Below, piece by piece: positions 54,932 through 64,000 of a stretch of DNA of 64,000 nucleotides. The notes beneath the pieces were generated by a model. It saw only the letters and a program-made list of their open reading frames with translations. It did not search any database and was not told the origin of the DNA. The DNA lies in assembly GCA_010279815.1 (NCBI GenBank), contig QEOQ01000359.1, forward strand, positions 869,791 to 933,790, written 5' to 3'. Within the stretch, counting starts at the first letter, position 1. Every line of letters starts with the position of its first letter. A program made the translations under genes and the position numbers. The DNA comes from Brachionus plicatilis. Its lineage: Eukaryota; Rotifera; Eurotatoria; Ploima; Brachionidae.

Positions 54932-57900
54932 TTAATTAAGAAATGCTTCTTTGGGTATATTGTCCCTGTGTTCCATAAAAATTTTGGCTGCTTGTTCAAA
55001 ATTCCATTGAGCATGTTCGAGACAACTAAAAAATTAATTTAATAAAAATGTATTTTATTAAAATATTATATAATACTATTTGGACCATTCCAAGTTTAAT
55101 TTTGATTCGATTGAGAATTTTTGTATCATCATTGTTTTCTCGTCGCTAAAATTATTTAACGATGAAGATGGCTGCGGAGACTCCTGCGTTGAATCGACAG
55201 GTCTTTGATTTTGTTGGAAATATTTCTTTACGAAAATAGATAATTCAAAAAATTTTTCAATCTTATTTTAGAATTACTTTATATTGTTGTTCAGTTATAT
55301 TGCTTATCACATATTGATCATTTATGATTGTCATTCTAATTACATTAATTTAAAATTTCTTTCAGGTATTTAGATTACTTACTGAATCTCGGGGTCTGGC
55401 ACACAAACAAATGATCTGGAAAAGCTTCTCAATGGTCTTACTTTGTCTGTAGGCTTTCCTTCTTTGAATACACCTGTCAGACTAAAACCAATCATATTTG
55501 ACTGAAAAAAAAAAATATATAAGAATCATTTTTATAATGAATTTTTTATTTATTTGTTAAATCTGTATCGAGCTAATGCTCCTTCAGAATATCAAAGATG
55601 TCTGGTTTTCATTTAAACTCGAAATCATTTAGATCATTGGGACTTAATGATTTTTTTTCAATTCATATAGAATCAAGAATTAAATTAAAAATTCTGATAA
55701 ACACTTTTTGACTATTAATAATTTTTTATTGGATTAATTTAAATATCAAATTTTTTATCTTTTTGGAGCCTTTTCATAAATAAATTAAAAGAGATGATTT
55801 AAAATATGGGATTTACAAAAAAAGGAATTTCAAAAAAAAATTATTTTATTTTTCAAAAATTATCATAAAAATTTGAAGTATCTTTTCTTTTTATTTTTAA
55901 TAAAACGATATATTAATTTAATTTAAAAATCTATTTAATTTGATCAATTAATTTTAAAAAAATCAATAAGGCGACAAAATGTACCCGTAAAAAAAATCAT
56001 GCCATTTAAAATAATTGTTTAAAATCAATTGGGAAAATAATCAAGCAAAGATATTATTTACGAAAAAGACACGAGAAGAGAACTCTACCTCATATTGATT
56101 AAAGTTCTTTACTGATCTCTTACTTATAAAATAGCATTTTCTTACCATCAATGTTTGATAAATTTTTTCACTTTACTTTAGTAACATATCTAACAATAGA
56201 CTTAAATCTTCTTAATTTATTTATTTATTTATTTATTCAATTAACGCCAATTCTGGCTATGTAATTTAAATTGTAAAAAAAATTATAAAATTAAATGTAT
56301 AAAATCTTTTGTTACTTTGTTTTCGCACAAGCGAAATTCTTCATTTTTTTTTATTTTTTTTTTAAATCTTCTTAATATCAAACTCTAGCGGTATCAAATC
56401 TCAACTTTTTAACATAGATTCATGATGAAAGCTTGTTTTTTTATCTACTACCTTTTTTTATTGTTTTAATTTAACTATATTGTTATTATTAAATTTTAAA
56501 TAAAGTAAATTATCAAAATTATTACTAAAAATTTAACTATTGAAATTTTTTGGATTTCCACCAAGTAAAATTTTAAATGAACAAATTAAATGATTTTGAA
56601 ATAAAAATTTTAACTTAGTTTTACTTTAATCCATTTGATAAATTTTTAGTCCTAAAAATTTATCATCTAATATGAAAAGTGGGTTTAGAATAAGAACAGA
56701 TATCTTTCAGAACAATAATTTTAGGAACATTAATAAATGTATCCTAAAAACTACTGAGTAAAATCATGGATTTCGCTTTTACTTTTATTTTAAATTATTT
56801 AATTTTCGATCACTTGAAATTTTAGTTATAAACATTAAAATCAAGGATTAAGAACAACAAAGAATTAATATTCATTTTTTTATTCTTTTTAGAGTTTTTA
56901 TTAAATGACATGAAAAAACTCATTAGTTGAATGTTAATTTAATTTTAAAATATAAGGCTGCGTAAAAATACAATTTTAAGAAATTTCATTTTATTAAGCA
57001 AAAATCAAGAGAAGAAAATTTTTCATATTCCAATTTGGTTTTATTTGTGTAAGAAATTTTCCTTTTTTTAATTAGATTATTAAATTTTTTTACATAATTT
57101 TAGAAAAAAAAACTAAACAAATTAGATTTGCTTTTGAAATAAAGAAGGATCATTCGGTTTGAATAAAACCTTAAATTGGCAAATTTTATCAAAATCTTGT
57201 TTTTGAAGTGATTGACATTCTAATGAAATTCTGAAACGGCATGTTTTGCTTTCAATTCAACATTTTTTCCTTATAAATTCATTTAGTTCTGGTAACCCTA
57301 CGAAGGCGTGATTAATTAATTTAAATTTTTTAATTATTATAAAAATTAACTGAAATAAAAATACATTAGAGAGCAGAATAAAAAATGGTATATAATTATT
57401 TATTTGTTAAAATTCACATTTATGGTATCCATGAATTTCGACAAGTAATTTTCGACAAATTAAATTTCGACATAATGAACTCGACTAATTAATTCGACGA
57501 AAAAAATAATTAGACGTAACCTATTTTGACATGTTTTTATTTGACACAAATAATTCGACCAAAAATATTTAGTCAATTAATTAAAAATATTGTTTTTACT
57601 TTTTTTTATTTAATAAAATAATTTAGGAAAAGTTTTTACAGGGCAGTTCCGAGCGGCAGCGCCTTCTTTTCAGCCCTCATGGTTGCAATGTGATTAAAAT
57701 ACAAATTAAATATATGTGTCCTTAGTGGAAAATATTTGATGGTTCTCAAGACTCGATTTTGCATTTTCTTCTAGTGTAAAATACTCCACTTTTCGGCTTT
57801 TCAATTTCAAAGTTAATCAACGGGCTAGTTCCCCAATCATTAAGACTTTAAACAGTTCCAAGATCTTTTTTGAGGAACTAAATGATGTATCATCTACAAA

Positions 57901-60900
57901 CATTCTGACATTAATGTCTTCAAATTTAGATTTAATTAAGTTTAGACCATCATTCAAATTTAAGTCATCAAATAAAAGTAAAAAGCCATCTATATTTAAT
58001 CTATTTAAAAAAAAATAAGTAAAATGACTTTCAAAATTTGGTCGAAAAATTCTTGTCGAATTATTTTATGCCTAATTTTTCACGTCGAAATTTTATTTGT
58101 CGAAATTAACTTGGCGAAAAATAGCATAACCACCTATTTATTTATTAAAAATATAGTTAGGGAAATACCCAGGCAGGTTGGAATGGAACTTAGTCCTTCC
58201 TTTCAACCTAATAATCAGATAATATAAAATAAGTTAATAATATTAAAAGATACAATTTGAAGAAGAAAAAATAATTAAGAAAAAAAAATAGATATAATGT
58301 TTGACATGATTTGAAACGTTTGAATAATTAAAGGACAATTAAAATTAGAAAAAAAAGAAATAATAGTATAATACCACCTATTTACGTAACGTTAATATTT
58401 TTTTAATATATAAATTAACCAATAGATCAAAGCAGAACTTAGTTAAAATTTTTATTTTAAAAAATCAGTTAATTTATACATTCAAAATACCACTTTGTGG
58501 AAATCAAAAAAATTTAAAACAAAAATTTTAGAAATGATTTTTGATCATTTATTAACTTTTTTTAGTTAAATTAAAAATTAAGAAATTTTGACTTAAAAAA
58601 ATATAATAACTCTAAATGATCTTTTGAGAGTAAACTTTTTTACTTAGTAACATTGGTGCAATTTTCTTTCTTTTTTTAGATTTAACTCGAATTTAATTTA
58701 ATTTTTTTTAATTTTGCCTATGGGGCTTTAAACTAATAAATAATAATAAATACAGCTTGATTTGGGCGCATCTTGAAGTAAATGATCAATTTTAAATAAA
58801 ATATAAGAGTAAATTTAAATTTAAATTTAAATTTATGAGCTGATTTTTATTGAGTTTAGTTTTAAATTTTTTTTTTCAAAAGTATTTGTATCTAGCAATC
58901 AAAATTAAAATAAAAATTTCTAAAATGAATATCATTAATTTCCAAATTAGTAATAAAATGACAAGAGCCATCTTTCCTGCAAATATTTGTGAAATAAAAA
59001 ATTTTTTCTTTTTTTTTAAATCTTTATAAGATGCAAAGCATGTTACATTAAAACTATTTAAATTAATTCAAAAATTAATTTTAATATCTAATGATAGACT
59101 CTTTGAATTGAAATGATATTTTTTGAATTGATCATCAACTTCAAGAGTTCGACGTTGGCTTCAAAATTCATTTTTAATTTAAAAAATAATTTTAACAATT
59201 ATTTAAAAGTAATGAAAAATATTAACAGATAAAAAAAAAAAATTTTCGAAAACGAAAAAATTATAGATTTTACAGCTTGGATTTTTTCCCTACTTAATTT
59301 TATATTTAAAAGGCATTGTGGTTTTAGAAAAATTCCAAAAAAAAAAATAAATTTTTAATAAAAAATGGACAGCACTGAACATATTCACTCTTAAGCAAAA
59401 ATCGTAATGGTAAAGCCGCGACTTTTAAAACTGACTCACAGATACTAGGACAAAATCATCCTCAATGGAGAAAACCATCAAGTAATAAACGAAATAATAG
59501 ACCAAAATCAAATCAACGAAAATTATAAATCAAAACAACACAAAAAAAACGAAGAACAACTTGTTTGGATGAATATCCCCATACATTATTCTAATTTTAT
59601 TCCTACCATATGGGAAAAATTCAAAAAAAATTGGAACTAAAAACTCAAAATTTATTCAAAACATAAAATTTGTACTTATCTTTACTTTTGGGCTGTAAGA
59701 AAGCTATGGCTTTCGCATCTTTCCTTAACCTTTTTGAATAATAATAATAATAAAAAATTTTTTTTATACTACAGATTTTTCTGATAGTTTCAGAATGTTT
59801 AACAAAAAACGTTTCATTTGAAAAGTCCAGTTTAAAGAGAAATCAAAATAATTATTTGGTAATAAATTGATTATTTTTAACCAAATTCTATATTAATTTA
59901 GAATCGAAAATTAAATTTTTTTCAATACTTAGTTTTCAATCAATTTAAAAAAAAAACAGTCTAAACATGCAAGTTGTAGTTTTTTACAATTTTAGCCACC
60001 AAATCTAAAATTATTTAAATATAGATGACAAAATTTTAACATTTAAATAAAATAACTTTACAAATAGCAAAAAAAAATTCCAATAAGAAAAAATCATAGA
60101 GACAAATAAAAATAAATCTCTCTTTTTGATAATCAATATTTCCTTTGTAAATAAAGTTTAATTTTTTTTCTACATTCAATTTAGTGAAACATTTTTTGTT
60201 TCTTTTTGTTTAATTTTTAAAGTTTAGAGAAATCAATTTTTTCAATTTAAATTAATGAAAAGAATTTTATTTTAGTAAATTTTGGAGAGTTTGTATAAAA
60301 ATTCACAATGCCGATTTAAAAAATTAAAAAAAAAAAATTCAAAAAAAAAATTCAAAAAAAAAATCCAAAAAAAAAAATCCAAAAAAAAAATCCAAAAAAA
60401 AAAAATTTTAAATTAAAGATTTTATTATTTACTTACCGAAAAATAGCAACAATCGAGTCTAAATGAGGCTGGATCGTGTTCAGTGGGAGGTAGCTTTGTG
60501 ATCAAATTAACAGTGTCAATTTTGCCGTGATGCAGCAGCCTGGACCGTTTCTCCTCATGATACCCTAAACAAAAAAATAAATTTCCTCTTTATGTCGCTA
60601 AATTCAAACAAACCTTCTCTTCCCACCAATCGTCTTAGGTTACGATTGTCCCGGTAGTAGGCGTCCTCAAACCTAAACGACCGGTACGAACGCTGACTGT
60701 TCATGTTCAGACACAGCGAAAAAGTGACCTTAGAGTTGTATGCAGAGAGAAGACCCTCGCGATTACAGTCATAGCAGCTAAAGTATCTTAATCAAAACAA
60801 TTATCCCAAACTTAGAAGAAAAAAAAAAATTTTTTTTTGTTGTCAAATTTTACTTTTGTACATAACCGACTATGATGCTAAAAACGTCGTCAGGCACGCC

Positions 60901-60990
60901 ACCGAGTTTGCAGTGCGGCCTGGACTCTAACAAAGCCTTTCTGATCTCCTGATCGGTGTCGCCTATGCTCAATTTTGTGTTAGCAAGACC
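54932..60990 (-). CDS. NXF1: nuclear mRNA export receptor NXF1/TAP, C-terminal half (7 exons; 5' exons not resolved)
   Basis: Exons 60990-60854, 60786-60614, 60564-60437, 55501-55383, 55335-55278, 55225-55077 and 55025-54932, all GT-AG, summing to 858 nt in phase (285 residues plus stop). The NTF2-like domain starts YFSCYDCNREGLLSAY and includes FSLTGVFKEG and RSFSRSFVCVP. An acidic/Ser linker follows. The final UBA-like TAP-C domain reads NLEWSK, CLEHAQWNFEQAAKIFMEH and IPKEAFLN. With NXT1 the NTF2 domain, and the UBA domain alone, bind FG nucleoporins and carry mRNA out. Intron 3 here is 4.9 kb, against 47-67 bp for the others. RNA-binding and LRR exons must lie upstream (right); a possible 37-nt exon at 61080-61044 is in phase but unconvincing. 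Confidence 0.88.
57430..58115. repeat. element with TTTCGACA subterminal repeats
   Basis: The left side has ATTTCGACAAG, TTTTCGACAAAT, ATTTCGACATAA and ATTCGACG in quick succession. The right side has the mirror words TTGGTCGAAAAATT, CTTGTCGAAT, ACGTCGAAAT and TTGTCGAAATTA. The centre holds the RT fragment at 57600-57985. Multiple short inverted subterminal motifs suggest transposase-binding arrays of a DNA element. Confidence 0.55.
57600..57985 (-). pseudogene. LINE fragment: RT catalytic box plus 3' region
   Basis: On the minus strand a frame reads LNLIKSKFEDINVRMFVDDT then SFSSSKKILELFK. FVDDT corresponds to the RT [YF].DD box. Downstream, after stops, 57600-57725 matches 14005-14130 (TTTTCAGCCC, ATGGTTGCAAT), probably the element's 3' untranslated end. 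Truncated and dead. Confidence 0.6.
58129..58384. mobile_element. insertion flanked by 12-bp direct repeats
   Basis: ACCACCTATTTA occurs at 58129-58140 and 58373-58384. Between lie ~232 bp with one GC-richer segment (CCCAGGCAGGTTGGAATGG) and AT-rich remainder. A long target-site duplication and no TIRs suggest a SINE or a short truncated LINE. Confidence 0.5.
59395..59640 (+). pseudogene. unclassified ORF scrap, probably transposon-derived
   Basis: After an early stop the frame reads ILNGENHQVINEIIDQNQIN, and later EEQLVWMNIPIHYSNFIPTI and WEKFKKNWN. Composition is protein-like, and it is followed by a retroelement-type tail with (AAT)n at 59690-59755. Possibly the C-terminus of a LINE open reading frame; not recognised. 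Confidence 0.35.
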
Positions 60991-61194
60991 CTTAAAGTTC
61001 AATCACTCAGCCTAAGCTCATACTAGACCTAGTTAAATTTACCATGTCCTTTAAATTTTCGAGCACCCGATTCCTATTCCTTTGAACAAATTAAGTAAGT
61101 TCTAATTAGAAAAAAAGCACAAGCTATTTTGGCTTCGACTATTTTCAAACTAGACCAAGTCAAAGCAAATATTTAGATTTAGATTAGTCTGTTC

Positions 61195-61620
61195 CAATAG
61201 TGGGCTGCCAACCCTCACAATTATCATAAATTATTCATTAAGGTCAAAGGTCGATTGACTCGCTTGAAGCTGAACGCTTCTGGTGGAGCCAAATTAGATC
61301 ATGTACTATCAAGGTCTAATCCTCATGGATGACCTGGTATCTTGAATCATAAGTCCGTTCACCGGACTAGTGTGGTTCGATGTTGTATCGAAGCTGCTCA
61401 TACAGCGGTCAAGATACTGGCTGGGAGTCAAGACCCGGGTTTGGCCGAGCCTCATGGCAGGTCTACTCAAAGCTAACTATTTGACTTGACAGATCTTTTT
61501 TGAAAATTCTAAAGCTGAATAGCTTGGCTTTTGTCGCCTATTCAAAACACTAACTTGCTTAAAGGAGCCTGTTCGTTTGATCGGGAGTCTCCTATAAAGT
61601 CTATTTGACTAGCTTAAATT
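61195..61620. other. unexplained GC-elevated island
   Basis: Balanced base composition in an AT-rich context, with CACCGGACTAGTGTGGTTCG and AAGACCCGGGTTTGGCCGAG. No long frame is open. GGTTCGATG resembles a Pol III B box, but no A box or tail was found. TGTTCCAATAGT at its left edge recurs at 62070. Could be a degraded retroelement or a structured RNA. Confidence 0.4.
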
Positions 61621-62109
61621 TTAATGGGTTTAATATTGGGGAGGAAAATAAAAGAAAATGTGAATTGGGTGGATTTTTACGTTTGAGAACTATTTTTCGA
61701 CTATTTTTATTTTTATTTGACCATTTATGGCTAACACCCTTGTTGTTATTTGATTGATAGTTGTTTTCGTTTGAGTTGTTTTTATAGAATTTTTCTGAAA
61801 TAAATTGTTAGTGTTGAAGAAGTGAATGAGGTGGATTTTTGGTTTGCCTTACTATTTCGGTTTCGTCTGGGCATTTTTGGATGATGAAATTACTATTTTA
61901 TGCGTTCAAGTTACAGTGTGGTATAAAATATTAAAATGGGAAATATTTATACGTGTTCAATCACGGTATTTAATTAACATAAAAGTAATTTGCTTAGAAT
62001 AATTTTATTTGCGCATTTTTATTTTGTTTCAATTGCATATATAAATTAACAAAAGCTTAGCTTGATGAGTGTTCCAATAGTCGACTCTCTGCTCTCTATC
62101 ATAACAGGA
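61621..62109. other. AT-rich, presumed NXF1 intron or 5' flank
   Basis: No exon with NXF1 similarity recognised. Confidence 0.3.
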
Positions 62110-62520
62110 CAAATTGAAGTTTGAGATCAAGATCAAAAGATCAAAATATAAATTGTAAAATTTTTTTTAATAAAAGATAAAAAATAAACTGTTTCAAAAG
62201 CAATTGCTTGACATGTCATGTCAAGTTTATTTTCATATTTAAAATTTTAAAATGACCCTTTTTATTGAACTTTAATAGGTTTAAATGTTTTAATTGATTT
62301 TAATGAAAACTTACTTTTAAAGCCAAAAATTAACTGTTTAAAATTTAAAATTTATTAAAGTAGAAAAAAAATTATTTCAGTTTGAATGAATGGATATAAA
62401 AGTTATAAATTTGAATTTTTGTGAATTAACTTAACCTGAATTTTTTAAATTATTGATTGTTTTTGTTAAATAAAAATGATCGTTTTGATCTTAAAATTTG
62501 ATCTGAAACTTCAATTTTTC
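62110..62520. repeat. inverted-repeat element (GATCA family, third member)
   Basis: AAATTGAAGTTTGAGATCAA at 62111 pairs with the segment ending TCTGAAACTTCAATTTTTC at 62520; GATCAAAAGATCAAAAT mirrors GATCGTTTTGATCTTAAAATT. It abuts the end of the LINE at 62521. Confidence 0.55.
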
Positions 62521-63960
62521 AACCAATTCTATTCCATGCATGACCTTGTATAATTGAATTAGATCACCTCTTTTTCTTCTTTCCACCAGATTTGGAATGT
62601 TCAAAGCCTTCAATCTGCTTTCATACGGTTTATTTCTAATTCAAGAAACAAATTTCGTAGGATTCTACATGGATATTCCCCCTTTAAATTTTCCCCTTTT
62701 AAAATTTCCCCATTAAAGATTTTCCCCCTTATTAATTTTCCCTCTTAAAAAATTCTCCTTTTATAATTAATCAAATAATTTTTAAACATTTTTGAGTAAT
62801 TAAATTGAAAAAAAGCGAAAAATAATAAAATGATCTAATTAAAAAACACTTTATAGTTTTACGATTACGCTAAAAAAAGTTTAAAAAAGCGACATATTTA
62901 TCTTCAATAATTCCTGATAAACACCTTTGTGCTAATTCAATTAATACTCGTAAAAATTCTAAAAACTCGTAAAAATTTAAGTAAATTCGAAAATTTCATT
63001 TTTTATAATTTATATTTATTTTAAAATTCAAATTTGAAATTAGAAATTTTTGGTTTACAAATTTTACTTTTCTAAAAAATTTAAGAATATAATCAAATAA
63101 TATATTTTTTTGTCTGTTTTTTCAAAAATCAAATTAAATATTGTGACCAGTAAAATTTTTTCTAAAGAAGATTTAAAAAAATAATATTGTTCATAGAATT
63201 AAATTTTTAAAAAGGGGAATTTCAGTAAAGGGGAAAATAAAAAAAGGGGAAACATTTACAAGGGAATTTTTACGGGGGGAAAATTTAGAGGGGGAAAATT
63301 CATAAAATACCATTTCGTAGCTCTGCGTTGAATCCTTTCAACATTCTCACAGTCAGACTTAAGAATTGGAGACCACACAGGCACCGTAAATTCCAAAAGA
63401 GGACGAACAAAAGTTAAATACAGAGATCTTAATAACTTACAATTAAAACGAGCGAATGATTTCCTGACGCGACCTAACATTTGATTTGCTTTGTTTGTAG
63501 ACTCTATCACTTGATTTTTCCATTTAAGATTTGTATTGAAAATAACTCCAAGATCTCTTTCGGTTTCTGACGCTGATAACTGCTTACCATTAATAAAATA
63601 AGGAAATTCTTTGTCTTTAATTCATAATGCATAACTACACATTTTGATGTGTTGAAGAGAAGAAGCCAATCTTGAGTCCACTCGAAAATTAAATCCAAAT
63701 CTGATTGTAGTTTTTTTACGCTTATTTCTGATACCGTTTGCGAGAACATTTTAGTATCGTCAGCATACATTTTGACAACATTCTTTATTCCTTTTGGTAT
63801 ATAATTGATATACAAAACGAACAATAGTGGACAAATTACTGACCCTTGCGGTTCATCGCTAAAAACCTCAACCCAATCCGACAAAATTTCATCTTTAACA
63901 ACTCGTTGTCTTCTATTTTTCAAGAAAGCTTCAATCCATTTTAGTGAATCAAAGTTAAAT
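62521..63960 (-). pseudogene. non-LTR retrotransposon RT (CR1-like), split by a DNA element
   Basis: On the minus strand: KWIEAFLKNRRQRVVKDE, DEPQGSVICPLLFVLYIN (RT domain 4), VVKMYADDTKMFSQT (intact YADD box), DWLLLFNTSKCVVMHY, then after a frameshift near 63510 NKANQMLGRVRKSFARF, LYLTFVRPLLEF, VWSP and ERIQRRATK. After the inserted element the frame resumes as FVS-stop-IRNKPYESRLKALNIPNL and VERRKRGDLIQLYKVMHGIE, the usual C-terminal region. Dead through frameshift, stop and insertion; truncated at about 63960. Confidence 0.85.
62652..63320. mobile_element. 651-bp element with 9-bp target duplication and TTCCCC subterminal repeats
   Basis: ATTTCGTAG is present on both sides (62652-62660, 63312-63320). 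Removing 62661-63311 and one copy rejoins the LINE frame (QRRATK to FVS). The ends are imperfect inverted repeats (GATTCTACATGGATATTCCC against GGTATTTTATGAATTTTCCC). Each flank carries 6-7 spaced runs of four to six C (left) or G (right) separated by AAATTT-like spacers. A 9-bp duplication fits Mutator-like elements. No ORF inside. Confidence 0.88.
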
Positions 63961-63974
63961 ATAAAATAAAAACA

Positions 63975-64000
63975 AGGAGGGGGGGGGGCTTCGCCCCCCT
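63975..64000. other. G-run/C-run hairpin at window edge
   Basis: AGGAGGGGGGGGGG followed by CTTCG and CCCCCCT can fold into a G-C stem with a CTTCG-type loop. It lies just outside the LINE end and is cut by the window, so its context is unknown. Confidence 0.5.

Larger units (their letters stand above)
55502..60436. other. 4.9-kb repeat-filled intron of NXF1
   Basis: Donor GTAAGT at 60436, acceptor TTTCAG at 55502. Contents by position: 56213-56350, a (TTTA)n-flanked segment with AACGCCAATTCTGGCTA, like a LINE tail; 57430-58115, a TTTCGACA-rich element with an RT fragment; 58129-58384, an insertion between direct repeats; 59395-59640, an ORF scrap; 59688-59755, a retroelement tail with (AAT)n; 60320-60405, an A-rich ~10-bp tandem repeat. 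Confidence 0.75.

Noticed and set aside
1..64000. CRISPR array, bacterial operons, riboswitches or replication origin
   Set aside because: No regularly spaced identical repeats with unique spacers and no prokaryotic gene organisation; the spliceosomal introns and Pol III tRNA show a eukaryotic genome.

Overview
The window is very A+T-rich animal-type genomic DNA (by eye, well over 70% A+T). Spliceosomal genes carry tiny GT-AG introns, often about 50-70 bp. It also holds a Pol III tRNA gene, meiotic and ciliary genes, and a dense litter of DNA transposons, MITEs and dead non-LTR retrotransposons. MSH4, NXF1, SR splicing factors and a CCDC42/CFAP73-type ciliary protein point to a small AT-rich invertebrate metazoan. 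A monogonont rotifer would fit, but the sequence alone does not prove it.

Three themes run through the window. (1) Five intact genes for small SR proteins share the order RRM, CCHC zinc knuckle, RS tail (9.2-9.8, 18.5-19.7, 31.7-32.8, 36.3-37.0 and 41.0-41.9 kb), with one broken copy at 40.2-40.5 kb. Every gene has intron 1 after codon 56, and four have a second intron in the RS tail. They fall into two subtypes. (2) Four copies of a secreted Gly/Tyr-rich protein of 105-109 residues lie at 2.3, 5.9, 12.1 (minus) and 22.7 kb. They share a promoter block with a TATA box. Two of them sit in a 1.6-kb inverted duplication, and a promoter without a gene remains at 13.7-14.0 kb. (3) Single-copy genes: an 11-exon MSH4 (23.5-26.5 kb, minus), tRNA-Phe(GAA) at 38.7 kb, a DUF4200 coiled-coil ciliary protein (38.9-39.8 kb), an unknown single-pass membrane protein (48.2-49.3 kb, minus) and the 3' half of NXF1 (54.9-61.0 kb, minus) with a 4.9-kb intron full of repeats.

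Mobile DNA fills most of the rest. There is a mariner 3' end at the left edge, Tc1-like and other DDE relics (15.4, 28-29.4, 42.6 kb), a piggyBac remnant (43.1-43.6 kb), and a 0.94-kb long-TIR element with an acidic ORF (16.1-17.1 kb). A 1.3-kb hAT element has an exact 8-bp target duplication and a second MITE nested inside it (46.1-47.5 kb). RT-bearing LINE fragments lie at 45.0, 57.6 and 62.5-63.9 kb, the last split by a 651-bp element with a 9-bp target duplication. About a dozen further inverted-repeat elements are scattered through the window.

Zinc-knuckle SR proteins of the SRSF3/SRSF7 type are known adaptors of NXF1 in mRNA export, so the window holds an expanded adaptor-like family and a gene for the export receptor. 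Whether that linkage means anything is unknown. All exon boundaries were read by eye from reading frame and GT-AG sites and have no transcript support.
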